Source: Candidatus Melainabacteria bacterium (lineage in GTDB: Bacteria > Cyanobacteriota > Vampirovibrionia > Obscuribacterales > Obscuribacteraceae). Taken from it: 17,580 bases of DNA. This document shows, in pieces, positions 7,520 through 15,531 of this stretch (within the stretch, counting starts at the first letter, position 1; every line of letters begins with the position of its first letter). A program made the position numbers and the translations under genes. A model generated the notes under the pieces. It had not been told where the DNA came from. It did no database searches and was given only the letters and a program-made list of their open reading frames with translations. The DNA lies in the NCBI GenBank assembly GCA_003151275.1, contig PLXC01000110.1, forward strand, positions 1-17,580, read 5' to 3'.

Positions 7520-7577
7520 TATTCCTGCCTAAGATAGTTTTTATCGCCCGGATCCATCAAGCTTTGCCGCCCTGCAA

Positions 7578-10151
7578 TCAAATTACCACGTTGACAAGCT
7601 TATCTGGCACGACGATAACCTTGCGAATCTGCTGTCCGTCAATCTTGCTGCGAATTTTCCGATCATTCATAGCAATTTCCTCAGCCTGTGGTTTGGCTAG
7701 ACCTCTTGGAGCGCTAACCTTGCTAACAATTTTCCCGTTAACTTGAAGGACTAACTCAATTTGGTTGTCGATCGTTAAACTCTCATCAAAAGTCGGCCAC
7801 TTGGTGACGTGGATAAATGCAGCCTCTGCCTTGGCGAAACCCGCTTGCTCCCATAACTCTTCGGCGATGTGAGGCGCCATCGGCGCCAACACAAGCAGCA
7901 AGCTGCGCATGGCAAAGACAAACAAAGCAACTTGTTCTTGAGAAAATTCTTTGGTTACACTGGAACCATTATCAGACCCTGCGTCCTGCAGGTACTTATA
8001 GAGTCCATTCACCATTTCGTGGCAACGAGCGATGGCAGTGTTGAAGTTGTATCGCTCTGCGGAAAGATCAGCAGTCACCGCTTTGATTGTTTTGTGCACA
8101 AGTGAATGCAAAGCTTGACTCTTCTGATCAAGTTTTTCGTGTTCAACAGCTGGCGTAGAAGAAATTGAATCGGGCTTGATTGCTCCCGATTCAATCAAGT
8201 CTGTAACGAATCGCCAGACCCGTCCGAGAAAACGATGTTGACCAACCGCACCTTCCTCATTCCATTCGAGTTCTTGTTCCACTGGAGCAGCAAACAAAGT
8301 GAACAAGCGCGCCGCATCCGCACCGTAACGTTTAAAAAAGTCGGTTGTACCAACAACGTTGCCGCGCGATTTGGACATTTTTTCGATGCGACCGGAAGTG
8401 GGTGAAAACTTCGTTACCATCCCTTGAGACAAGAGATTCGTGAAGGGCTCATCACACTCGACCAACTTCATATCACGCAGCGCTTTAGTGAAGAACCGGG
8501 AATAGAGCAAGTGCAGAATGGCGTGCTCAACGCCACCAACATACTGATCAACGGGCATCCAATAATTGGCTTTGGCCTTGGCAAAAACTTCTTTTGGATT
8601 TTTCGCATCGGTATAACGTAAGTAGTACCAACTTGAATCAATGAATGTATCCATAGTGTCAGTCTCGCGGCGAGCCGCACCATTACATTGAGGACAAGTG
8701 GCGTTGACGAAGCTTTCGATCCGACCAAGGGGCGAACCGCCTTCGCCGGTTATGGCAATTCCTTCCACGGGCAGCACCACCGGTAGTTGCTCATCAGGAA
8801 CAGCAACGATGCCGCATTTTGAGCAATGCACAAGCGGAATCGGGCATCCCCAATAGCGCTGGCGGCTGATTAACCAGTCCCGCAAACGAAATTGAGTTTT
8901 GCCGACGCCAAGCTTATTGTCAGTGGCATGTTGAATAATTTTCTTTTTCGCATCCAGACTTTCAAGTCCATTGAACTTTCCGGAATTGACCATTATGCCT
9001 GGTTCGAGATAAGGTTCTTTGAGCTTTTCTGTAACTTGTCCCGTGGGCGAAATCACTTCAATGATTGGCAAATTGAACGTGGTGGCAAAAACAAAATCGC
9101 GCTCATCGTGAGCAGGCACACCCATAACCGCGCCAGTTCCGTAATTCATCAAAACGTAATCAGCAATCATGATCGGCACGACATCACCGTTAAATGGATT
9201 GATTACATAAGTGCCAAGCGCAACGCCTGTTTTGGTTTTCTCACCCGTCATTCGATCAAGTTCAGTTTTATGATTCGATTGATCCACGTACTTGGCGACG
9301 GACTCTTTACACTCATCCGTAGTCAACTGCGCCACCAGGGGATTTTCAGGAGCGAGAACTAGATAGCTGACACCAAAGACGGTGTCGGGACGAGTGGTGA
9401 AGACACTAATTTGGATGTTTGGTTTGCTTTCGACAGTGAAGTTCAATATTGCGCCTTCGGATTTGCCGATCCAGTTTTGTTGCATGATGCGAACACTGGA
9501 GGGCCAGTTCTGCAGCTTGTCCAAATCCTGCAAAAGCGGCTCGGCGTAATCGGTGATCTTCAAGAACCATTGACTCATCAGGCGCTGTTCGACGCTAGTC
9601 TCGGGATGTCGCCAGCAAGCACCATCTACCACCTGTTCATTGGCTAAAACGGTATGACAGGCCGGGCACCAGTTCACCGGAGCTTCTTTGCGCACCGCCA
9701 AATTATGTTTGAAAAATTGGAGAAAGAGCCACTGCGTCCAATGATAATAATCGCTGTCACAGGTGGTCACTTCACGGCGCCAGTCGAAACTAGTGCCTAA
9801 TTTTTTTAACTGCTCGTCACGCATAAAGCGGATGTTTTGTTTAGTCCAAGTTTCTGGATGCATTTTTCGCGAGATCGCCGCATTTTCAGCCGGCAAGCCG
9901 AAGGCATCCCAACCCATTGGGTTCAAGACGTTGTAACCGTGCATTCGGCGCGTGCGGCTGATCACATCAGAAATTGTGTAAACCCGCATGTGCCCCATGT
10001 GCAGGTCACCTGATGGATAGGGAAACATAACCAGCGAGTAGTACTTGGGACGAGTTGTATCATCGTCATCAGCTTGATAGATGCCCGCTTCTTCCCATTT
10101 GATCTGCCACTTCTCTTCGAAATCTTGCGGCAAATATTGCTGACTGACCAT
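7578..10151 (-). CDS. leuS: leucyl-tRNA synthetase
   Basis: A class I aminoacyl-tRNA synthetase that charges tRNA-Leu in the cytoplasm; 857 residues, the usual bacterial length. The HIGH motif appears as HMGH at 51-54 ([12 protein letters not shown]) and KMSKS at 591-595. The CP1 editing domain, which hydrolyses mischarged tRNA-Leu, has the threonine-rich TTRPDT (252-257) and GVPAHDERD, whose Asp349 is the conserved amino-group anchor. Zinc-type cysteine pairs (WCPAC, CSKCG, CPQCN) are present, then DSSWYYLRY and the anticodon-binding helical domain, ending in the C-terminal tRNA-binding module ([24 protein letters not shown]). ATG 10151 follows AGGAGAGGACAG, a strong ribosome binding site. 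It is divergent from tyrS, with promoters that appear to overlap. No T-box is visible. Confidence 0.98.
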   Translation of the reverse strand: MVSQQYLPQDFEEKWQIKWEEAGIYQADDDDTTRPKYYSLVMFPYPSGDLHMGHMRVYTISDVISRTRRMHGYNVLNPMGWDAFGLPAENAAISRKMHPETWTKQNIRFMRDEQLKKLGTSFDWRREVTTCDSDYYHWTQWLFLQFFKHNLAVRKEAPVNWCPACHTVLANEQVVDGACWRHPETSVEQRLMSQWFLKITDYAEPLLQDLDKLQNWPSSVRIMQQNWIGKSEGAILNFTVESKPNIQISVFTTRPDTVFGVSYLVLAPENPLVAQLTTDECKESVAKYVDQSNHKTELDRMTGEKTKTGVALGTYVINPFNGDVVPIMIADYVLMNYGTGAVMGVPAHDERDFVFATTFNLPIIEVISPTGQVTEKLKEPYLEPGIMVNSGKFNGLESLDAKKKIIQHATDNKLGVGKTQFRLRDWLISRQRYWGCPIPLVHCSKCGIVAVPDEQLPVVLPVEGIAITGEGGSPLGRIESFVNATCPQCNGAARRETDTMDTFIDSSWYYLRYTDAKNPKEVFAKAKANYWMPVDQYVGGVEHAILHLLYSRFFTKALRDMKLVECDEPFTNLLSQGMVTKFSPTSGRIEKMSKSRGNVVGTTDFFKRYGADAARLFTLFAAPVEQELEWNEEGAVGQHRFLGRVWRFVTDLIESGAIKPDSISSTPAVEHEKLDQKSQALHSLVHKTIKAVTADLSAERYNFNTAIARCHEMVNGLYKYLQDAGSDNGSSVTKEFSQEQVALFVFAMRSLLLVLAPMAPHIAEELWEQAGFAKAEAAFIHVTKWPTFDESLTIDNQIELVLQVNGKIVSKVSAPRGLAKPQAEEIAMNDRKIRSKIDGQQIRKVIVVPDKLVNVVI

Positions 10152-10180
10152 AGAGCTGTCCTCTCCTAAGAGCGCCTGTA

Positions 10181-10200
10181 CCCACTAGTGGGGTCGCCCC
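10181..10200 (-). promoter_or_regulatory. two mutually exclusive hairpins in the leuS leader
   Basis: On the minus strand the predicted leuS 5' UTR contains GGGG-CGA-CCCC (10200 to 10190) and directly after it the 12-bp palindrome CCCACTAGTGGG (10192 to 10181). The two share the bases 10190-10192, so only one can form at a time. The ribosome binding site lies about 15 nt downstream. Confidence 0.4.
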
Positions 10201-10215
10201 GCCCCGAAGTAATGA

Positions 10216-10245
10216 ATCTTAGCTCAGGCGCAATGCTGAGGACAA
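10216..10245 (-). promoter_or_regulatory. probable leuS promoter
   Basis: Minus-strand TTGTCC (10240-10245) and TAAGAT (10216-10221) are 18 bases apart. Transcription would start near 10209, giving a leader of about 58 nt. The -10 box sits in the 10-bp sequence GCTAAGATTC, which is repeated in inverted orientation as the tyrS -10 region. Confidence 0.5.
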
Positions 10246-10269
10246 GCGAATACTGCCCCATGCTAAGAT
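10239..10269 (+). promoter_or_regulatory. probable tyrS promoter (extended -10), embedded in a palindrome
   Basis: TG-C-TAAGAT (10261-10269) is an extended -10 with a poor upstream box, AGGACA or GACAAG near 10239-10246, overlapping the leuS -35. The -10 lies inside the perfect 15-base palindrome GCTAAGATTCTTAGC (10262-10276), followed by TCTTTT. The palindrome could be an operator. A weak attenuator is less likely, because the predicted start (about 10276) lies at the end of the palindrome. Confidence 0.45.
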
Positions 10270-10302
10270 TCTTAGCTCTTTTAACATCAAGGAAAAGGTG
10301 CC

Positions 10303-11562
10303 ATGGCCCAGCAAGAGGAACTCGTGAAACAAGAAGACGAAGATTCCATTCCGCAAGAAATAATGGAAGAAGCGCGAGAACTGTGCCGCGGTACGGAGGT
10401 TCTACCTGAAGGCGCAAGGGGACTAGCCAAGCGCATTAAACTTTGTCGCGACAAAGGCCGCGTGTTGCGAGTCAAACTAGGTGTCGATCCAACTCACACA
10501 GACCTCCACATCGGGCATGCGGTACTTTTCCGCAAGCTAAAACGATTTCAAGACTTCGGCCATCAAGTGGTTTTGATTATCGGCGGCTTCACCGCCCAGA
10601 TCGGTGATCCATCTGGACGAAATTCAACCAGACCGCCGCTGACGGCAGCTAACGTGAAAGCAAACGCGGAAACTTACCTCAATCAGATCGGCATCATTTT
10701 AGACCTAAAAAAAACAGAGGTGACCAACAACGCTGATTGGCTTGCTCCCTTGAATCTCAATGATTTGCTCAAATTGGCAAGCAGAGTAACAACTAATCAA
10801 CTGCTCGCCAAGGAAGCTTTTGGCGAAAGGATCGAAAAGCAACTGCCGGTTTTCTTTCACGAACTATTCTACCCATTGCTACAGGGATATGACTCAGTGG
10901 CCATCAAGTCCGACATCGAATTAGGCGGAACCGATCAGCGCTTCAACATCCTCATGGGGCGCGAGTTGCAACCCCATTACGAGCTCGAGCCGCAACTGGC
11001 GATGTTCTTGCCCCTGCTAGAGGGAACGGACGGCGAAAAGAAAATGTCTAAGTCATACAACAATTACGTTGGACTGAAAGACGAACCTGACGACATGTTC
11101 GGTAAATGCATGCGCATTCCGGATCATCTGCTGATCAAATATTTCGAATTAGCGACCTCGTTAACGGGCCGCGAGATTGATGAAATCAAGTCAGCCCTGG
11201 AAGCCGGGTCTAACCCGAAGGATTCCAAGGAGCGTCTTGCCGAGCAGGTGGTGCGTCAGTATCACGGCGAGGAGGCAGCGCTGCAAGCTACGCAGACCTG
11301 GCAAAGAGTGCATAGTCAGAAACAAGTGCCTCAAGACATGCCACTGCATGTAGTATCAGAGCCAACTCAGCTGTTCAGAATTCTCGTCGACGCCCAGATG
11401 TCAGCAAGCACGAGCGATGCAAAACGATTAATCCAAGAAGGCGGTGTTCGGATCGACGGAGAACAAATCAAGGACCCAAACCTTTCCATCGGCCTGACTG
11501 GCGATGAAACTAAAGTCGTGCAAGTGGGTAGGCGTAAATTCGTTCGCTTAAATGCGAAATGA
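10303..11562 (+). CDS. tyrS: tyrosyl-tRNA synthetase
   Basis: A class I synthetase that charges tRNA-Tyr; 419 residues. The catalytic Rossmann domain has GVDPTHTDLHIGHAV with HIGH at 69-72, followed by IGGFTAQIGDPSGRN. The tyrosine-recognition region ELGGTDQRFN comes next and the KMSKS loop is exact at 247-251. The C-terminal S4 RNA-binding domain (about 345-415; SASTSDAKRLIQEGGVRIDG) binds the tRNA. The sequence is of the TyrRS-2 (TyrZ-like) type, judged by the GVDPTxxDLHIGH signature, not the TyrRS-1 form. A charged extension of about 20 residues (EELVKQEDEDSIPQEI) precedes the domain. ATG 10303 has GGAAAAGGTG just upstream. The next gene begins 114 nt downstream on the same strand. Confidence 0.97.
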   Translation: MAQQEELVKQEDEDSIPQEIMEEARELCRGTEVLPEGARGLAKRIKLCRDKGRVLRVKLGVDPTHTDLHIGHAVLFRKLKRFQDFGHQVVLIIGGFTAQIGDPSGRNSTRPPLTAANVKANAETYLNQIGIILDLKKTEVTNNADWLAPLNLNDLLKLASRVTTNQLLAKEAFGERIEKQLPVFFHELFYPLLQGYDSVAIKSDIELGGTDQRFNILMGRELQPHYELEPQLAMFLPLLEGTDGEKKMSKSYNNYVGLKDEPDDMFGKCMRIPDHLLIKYFELATSLTGREIDEIKSALEAGSNPKDSKERLAEQVVRQYHGEEAALQATQTWQRVHSQKQVPQDMPLHVVSEPTQLFRILVDAQMSASTSDAKRLIQEGGVRIDGEQIKDPNLSIGLTGDETKVVQVGRRKFVRLNAK

Positions 11563-11580
11563 TCATTACAAATGGATAGG

Positions 11581-11640
11581 TTGGCAAGCTGTCCACCCGT
11601 AAGAGCGGTTACAATCTGCTCAGCATAAAACGGGTGCCAA
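11581..11640 (+). promoter_or_regulatory. three nested inverted repeats before the HemQ-like gene
   Basis: TTGGC (11581-11585) pairs with GCCAA (11636-11640), ACCCGT (11595-11600) with ACGGGT (11630-11635), and GAGC (11603-11606) with GCTC (11618-11621), all nested. If transcribed, this forms one elongated structured RNA. No U-run follows, so it does not look like an intrinsic terminator. TACAAT (11610-11615), a possible -10, lies in the apical loop. Confidence 0.4.
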
Positions 11641-11676
11641 AACGCACGATAGCACTTCCACAGCTGAGGATGAACC

Positions 11677-12420
11677 ATGACCAATGTTGCCACCAGACCA
11701 GAAACCGAACAGACAAGCGGCGCCAAACCTGCTGTTCGCAGACAGTTTGTCAATTTCGCAGTTTACCAAGTCGAGCCGGAGTGGCGTCGGCTGCCCAAGA
11801 GTGAACGCGAGCAAGGTAAGCAACAGGTCGAACAAGCAATCAAGCAATTCGTGGACGACAGAAAAGGTCAGGTCCTTTCCTTCAGCACAATGGGAATGCG
11901 CGCCGACGGTGACTTCCTGCTCTGGATCATTACTGAAGAACTGGAGCCGATCCAAGAACTGGCATCCAGCATCGCCCGCACAGACCTCGGCAAGTATCTG
12001 ACTCGCCCACATTCATTCCTCTCGATGACGAAACGATCAGTTTATCTCGACCGCTTCAACCCCGAGCATCCAGAGGACAGAGCGCATCTGGTGCCTGGCA
12101 AATACAAATACTTCTTCGTCTATCCCTTCTTAAAGAAGCGCGAATGGTATCTGTTGCCCATGGAAAAGCGGCAAGAATTCATGGATGAACACATCCGAAT
12201 TGGCAACAAATATCCTTCCGTCAAATTGAACACAACCTATTCATTCGGCTTGGATGATCAAGAATTTGTGGTGGCATTTGAGACCGATGTGCCTGCTGAT
12301 TTCCTCGATTTGGTACAAGAATTACGCGAATCACAAGGCAGCTTGTATACGCTTCGAGACACGCCGATCATCACCTGCATAAAAAAACCAGTTCATGAGA
12401 TGTTGAACGATCTTGGATAA
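11677..12420 (+). CDS. chlorite-dismutase-fold protein, HemQ/coproheme-decarboxylase-like
   Basis: The family folds as a ferredoxin-like dimer that binds haem. In many bacteria its members are HemQ/ChdC, converting coproheme III to haem b with peroxide in the last step of haem synthesis; true chlorite dismutases share the fold. The 247 residues fit the family. The C-terminal half is highly characteristic: KYFFVYPFLKKREWYLLP (about 146-163), MDEHIRIGNKYPSVKLN (169-185), FGLDDQEFVVAFETD, and RDTPIITC near the end. His172 is the expected proximal haem ligand. Thirteen residues on, where Firmicutes HemQ has Gln and chlorite-degrading enzymes have Arg, there is Asn185, so chlorite dismutation is unlikely. 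The first 25 residues are low in structure. ATG 11677 follows GAGG at suitable spacing. tyrS is upstream and a TPR protein gene starts 61 nt downstream. The assignment to haem synthesis is from homology. Confidence 0.82.
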   Translation: MTNVATRPETEQTSGAKPAVRRQFVNFAVYQVEPEWRRLPKSEREQGKQQVEQAIKQFVDDRKGQVLSFSTMGMRADGDFLLWIITEELEPIQELASSIARTDLGKYLTRPHSFLSMTKRSVYLDRFNPEHPEDRAHLVPGKYKYFFVYPFLKKREWYLLPMEKRQEFMDEHIRIGNKYPSVKLNTTYSFGLDDQEFVVAFETDVPADFLDLVQELRESQGSLYTLRDTPIITCIKKPVHEMLNDLG

Positions 12421-12481
12421 CAAAAGAAGGGCGCCCTGCGCTAACATTGCACAGGCACCCGATTCCAAGCATTGAGCCTCC

Positions 12482-14086
12482 ATGAGTCTAGTAAGTCTTG
12501 TCCTGCCAGTCGGGAAACAATATAAGTTCACCACTTCCAAGCCAGTTACAGCTTGTTTAAACGAGCTGCGTGTTCAGCTGAAGCCCTCCCCCAAAGGGAT
12601 TAACGAAGAACTCGACTGGCCACTTGAAGGTCGAATTTCCGGCGACTCATTTGCCGTGCACCGAAACTTCGACTCAACGTTGCGCAAGCTGTTCTCCCCT
12701 GAAGTGCAGGGCGTGGTCACGTCTGCTCAAAGCGAAACTACCATTCGCGTGATCACAGCAGCCAATCCCAGTGCCGCATCGATTATCAATTCAAGTCTCA
12801 GCACTCTGCTTGGCGCCCTCATTGGACTAGCGATTACCATTGCCTTAGTACCGAATATGGTGCCAAGGGTTTACGCATTTTTGTGGACAGCGGTGGTACC
12901 GTTTGTGGTGTCGCTGCTTTCAGCATTGTTTTCCAGGATGGTAACTGAAGGCGACGTAAAATTCATGCTCGGTAAGATGTCTCAGTGTTTCGGCTCTGAG
13001 CAGGTTGCCGATCCAACACCAACACCGAAACCAAATAGAAAAGAACACAATATGTTCTCACAACAGTTGATGGCCGGGTGCTTGTCGTGCCTCTTATGCA
13101 TTGGTATCGCCTATTTCACAGACAGCATGATTGTGGGCTGCTGGAACCGAGGTCAGTACGACAAAGTTGAATCCTTTTGCTTACCGGCCACGCAAATCAC
13201 TGAAGCTGTTCTCGGAGGAAATAACATAATTGCTGCCCAGTGTCGATATCAACTGGCAGAAGCTCTAAGAGCTGAGACACCAGCCAAATTTAAAGAAGCC
13301 GAAATTCTCTATGATACTAATCTCAAAGGCAAAGACAGCTATCTCAAAGGAAATTCTCTGGCCATTGCGAACAATTTGTTCAGCTTGGGAAGAGTGCATG
13401 ATCAAACAGGAAGACACCTTGAGGCGGATAAAATGTACCGCCAAGCTGTCGAAAACTGGGAACAATCAAGCCAAGTCGGACCTAGCGGCACCTTGCTGGC
13501 TAAGGGACTAGACAGGCTAGCGATGCTCTGCTTGAAGGAACATAAATACCCGGAGGCGGAAGTTTTCGCAAAGAAAGCGTTGGACATTGATACTAAACTC
13601 GGCGATAAAGCCTCTAGAAGTGTAGGCGAAGATTTGAACGACATGGCGCTCGTTTACGATCAACAAGAGAAATATAAGGAAGCGGCGGATTTCTACTTCC
13701 AAGCTGTTGAGTTTAAAAACAAGCACTTGGATCCAATCGACTACAGCCGGGCCACATCGCTGTACAATCTCGCCGAGATAGAAAAGATTCTCGGTAAAGA
13801 AAAGGAATCTGCAGCTCACGCTACGGAAGCGTATGATATCTGGAAAAAAATTCTGAGATTCAAAGCCAATTATTCACCTTCCACCCAGCCGGAACCGGCT
13901 CCTGAACCCACAAGTACAGTCGACAGTCCAACGGGCCTTTCAGAACTGCCAATCGAGAATCCAAAGACAGTCCCTGATCCGATCTCATGCTACCTACGAA
14001 TCATGAGAGCCACCAAATCGGACTATGAGCCACCACATGTGGACGCGCGCTTCGATGGTCTACGCCCATACCTTGGCCGACAGTAA
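12482..14086 (+). CDS. membrane protein with PH-like N-terminal domain and TPR repeats
   Basis: 534 residues, no named function. Residues 1-90 (LPVGKQYKFTT, ACLNELR, PLEGRISGDSFAVHR) resemble the small PH-like domain of unannotated cyanobacterial membrane proteins, in which a cytoplasmic beta domain precedes a helical hairpin. Two membrane helices follow (about 104-124 and 130-152), a Pro/Thr linker (176-186) and a third helix (195-218). The rest carries at least four TPR units (about 293-326, 335-370, 380-415, 422-456, e.g. NLFSLGRVHDQTGRHLEA), probably a fifth at 252-280, then a Pro-rich segment (465-500). TPRs mediate protein contacts; with three helices they would lie on the opposite side of the membrane from the N-terminus. 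The ATG has no clear ribosome binding site. It is 61 nt after the HemQ-like gene and probably in one transcript with it. Confidence 0.7.
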   Translation: MSLVSLVLPVGKQYKFTTSKPVTACLNELRVQLKPSPKGINEELDWPLEGRISGDSFAVHRNFDSTLRKLFSPEVQGVVTSAQSETTIRVITAANPSAASIINSSLSTLLGALIGLAITIALVPNMVPRVYAFLWTAVVPFVVSLLSALFSRMVTEGDVKFMLGKMSQCFGSEQVADPTPTPKPNRKEHNMFSQQLMAGCLSCLLCIGIAYFTDSMIVGCWNRGQYDKVESFCLPATQITEAVLGGNNIIAAQCRYQLAEALRAETPAKFKEAEILYDTNLKGKDSYLKGNSLAIANNLFSLGRVHDQTGRHLEADKMYRQAVENWEQSSQVGPSGTLLAKGLDRLAMLCLKEHKYPEAEVFAKKALDIDTKLGDKASRSVGEDLNDMALVYDQQEKYKEAADFYFQAVEFKNKHLDPIDYSRATSLYNLAEIEKILGKEKESAAHATEAYDIWKKILRFKANYSPSTQPEPAPEPTSTVDSPTGLSELPIENPKTVPDPISCYLRIMRATKSDYEPPHVDARFDGLRPYLGRQ

Positions 14087-14155
14087 GTCTTGAACGTCTG
14101 ATCATTCTAGATGTTTGCCGGTTAGCTGCCGCGTTTAGCGACCAAATTACATGCT

Positions 14156-14191
14156 AAAACAAAATGGCGGGTAGACCCACCATTTTGTTTT
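14156..14191. terminator. strong bidirectional intrinsic terminator
   Basis: AAAACAAAATGG (14156-14167) and CCATTTTGTTTT (14180-14191) form a perfect 12-bp stem. It is extended past one mismatch by GGGT/ACCC around a two-base loop. Both strands end in a T-rich tract. It sits between the converging TPR gene (end 14086) and serpin gene (end 14242) and can stop both transcripts. Confidence 0.9.
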
Positions 14192-14241
14192 CTCTCTTGG
14201 ATAAAATCCAAACTTAGCGCGCAGCTTTGGAAACAGTTTGT

Positions 14242-15531
14242 TTACTTTTCAGCTTGATCAGCCTTCAGTTCCGGTTTGAATACGGAACCAAAAAACAGGA
14301 GAAATCCAGTCTTGCTATCTCTAATGGCGAAAATAAAGGGGCGATCGACGATCATGTTAAACGTGCGCGTCGGAGTCACTCGCATTGAGGAAGTAAACAT
14401 TGTGATTGCAGTGGCAGCAGTGGCGACCGTTCCTTTCTCATCAACATCCAGGGTTGTCTTATGAATTACATCACCGACCTTCAGACCAGGCGGAGGTGTA
14501 TGGATGGGTGAAAAGTCCGCACCATTTGAGTACATTTCGGCGAAACCTAACTGCTTTAGCGTGTCATTTAAAGAACTCTTGTAATCGACGTGGAAGCGTG
14601 GCAAGAACAAGTGACTGTCGGTCCAAGTTTCAAAGCCACCAGTCCATTTGTTCCAATTTTCAGAAGTCATTCTCTTTTGGAACTCGGACAATTTCACTGA
14701 GGGTGATGGCAAAAAAACGTAAGCTTCATAGCGCGAGGCACCGTAAGGCAGCATCACTGCTTGAAATTCCTTACCTTCTAAATAACTAAACTTGCCAGAT
14801 CTATTCATGAAGGACACTTTCTTAGTGCCACCATTTTCCAGGTGAAAATCGCCATCTTTGGTGGATTCGGGTAAAAATGGCGTAGTCCACGTGCCTTTAA
14901 AATAAATCGCATTCAGTAGCACGGCTACCGCATCCGGTGCGAGCTGAGACAAAATGGTTGGAATGTGATTTTTGGTTTTTTCAGCCACCCAGGCGTTGAT
15001 CTTTTTCAACGTTTGGGCGTTGGAGAAATCTTCGTTTTTAATTTCCGATTGAAAATTATTCTTGGCGCCAAGTGCAAAAGAAGCATTTAGTTTGAATTTG
15101 TCATCCACAAAAATTGCATTGGCGATATTCAATTCAACCTTGTTGTCACTTGAGATCAACGCGTCCAACAGTTCATGAAAAGCACTTGTAGTATCAGTTT
15201 CAGGATTCGCCAACCTTAGTCCCTTGGCCATAGCCTGTCGCGTACTTCCTGCGGCTCCCGACATTGCAAAATTAAGGGCAATCGCCACACTCGCGGGCGA
15301 AATGAAGCAGTTCTCTTCTTTCTTTTCAACGCTCAATTTTTGGAACAAGTCGAGTCCAAATCTTTCTGTTGAATCGACAACTTCGTTGACTGTGCTTTTT
15401 ACGAGTGGCATCTTCTTTCCTTGTTCTTCGTTCTTGACTGAATCTTTGACACCATTTGTAGAAATAGCAGGCAAACAAGCGACGCAGAGAGAAATAGTCG
15501 CTGCGATCCAATTATGCTTTCGAAATTTCAT
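14242..15531 (-). CDS. secreted serpin (serine protease inhibitor family)
   Basis: Serpins trap serine or cysteine proteases by a suicide conformational change. The frame from ATG 15531 encodes 429 residues with a signal peptide (MKFRKHNWIAATIS, cleavage probably after about residue 24). The serpin core covers about 52-418: NCFISPASVAIALNFAMSGA (74-93), NAIYFKGTWTTPF (207-219), FLPRFHVDY (309-317), DRPFIFAIRD (396-405) and FFGSVFKP. The reactive-centre hinge has E365-K-G-T368, then V-A-T-A-A-T-A. This small-residue P15-P9 pattern is what inhibitory serpins need for loop insertion. By counting from P17 = Glu365, P1-P1' is Ser381-Ser382, near Met378 and Phe379. I chose ATG 15531 because its first base is the last base of the upstream stop (TGATG), a coupled start; an in-frame extension to 15555 would overlap that gene. 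A strong terminator follows the gene. Confidence 0.92.
   Translation of the reverse strand: MKFRKHNWIAATISLCVACLPAISTNGVKDSVKNEEQGKKMPLVKSTVNEVVDSTERFGLDLFQKLSVEKKEENCFISPASVAIALNFAMSGAAGSTRQAMAKGLRLANPETDTTSAFHELLDALISSDNKVELNIANAIFVDDKFKLNASFALGAKNNFQSEIKNEDFSNAQTLKKINAWVAEKTKNHIPTILSQLAPDAVAVLLNAIYFKGTWTTPFLPESTKDGDFHLENGGTKKVSFMNRSGKFSYLEGKEFQAVMLPYGASRYEAYVFLPSPSVKLSEFQKRMTSENWNKWTGGFETWTDSHLFLPRFHVDYKSSLNDTLKQLGFAEMYSNGADFSPIHTPPPGLKVGDVIHKTTLDVDEKGTVATAATAITMFTSSMRVTPTRTFNMIVDRPFIFAIRDSKTGFLLFFGSVFKPELKADQAEK

Noticed and set aside
4429..10200. Shared 10-mer GGGGTCGCCC at 4429-4438 and 10190-10199 as a dispersed repeat
   Set aside because: Only two copies, each explained as part of a local hairpin. 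A genome count would be needed to claim a repeat family.
10214..10276. Classical antiterminator/terminator attenuator before tyrS
   Set aside because: The alternative pairings exist on paper, but the same bases fit a -10 box better, the stem is only 6 bp, and the predicted RNA start lies at the end of the hairpin.
10152..10302. T-box leader upstream of tyrS or leuS
   Set aside because: No AGGGTGG-like T-box sequence or specifier stem is visible, and the predicted leaders (about 27 and 58 nt) are too short.
11367..12012. Two minus-strand frames of about 130 codons across the tyrS end and the HemQ-like gene
   Set aside because: Both overlap strongly supported plus-strand genes and have no domain or start signal of their own.
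14242..15531. Serpin as a lipoprotein (cysteines in the signal region)
   Set aside because: The sequences before the two cysteines (ISLC, CVAC) do not fit a standard lipobox, so a simple signal peptide is the better reading.
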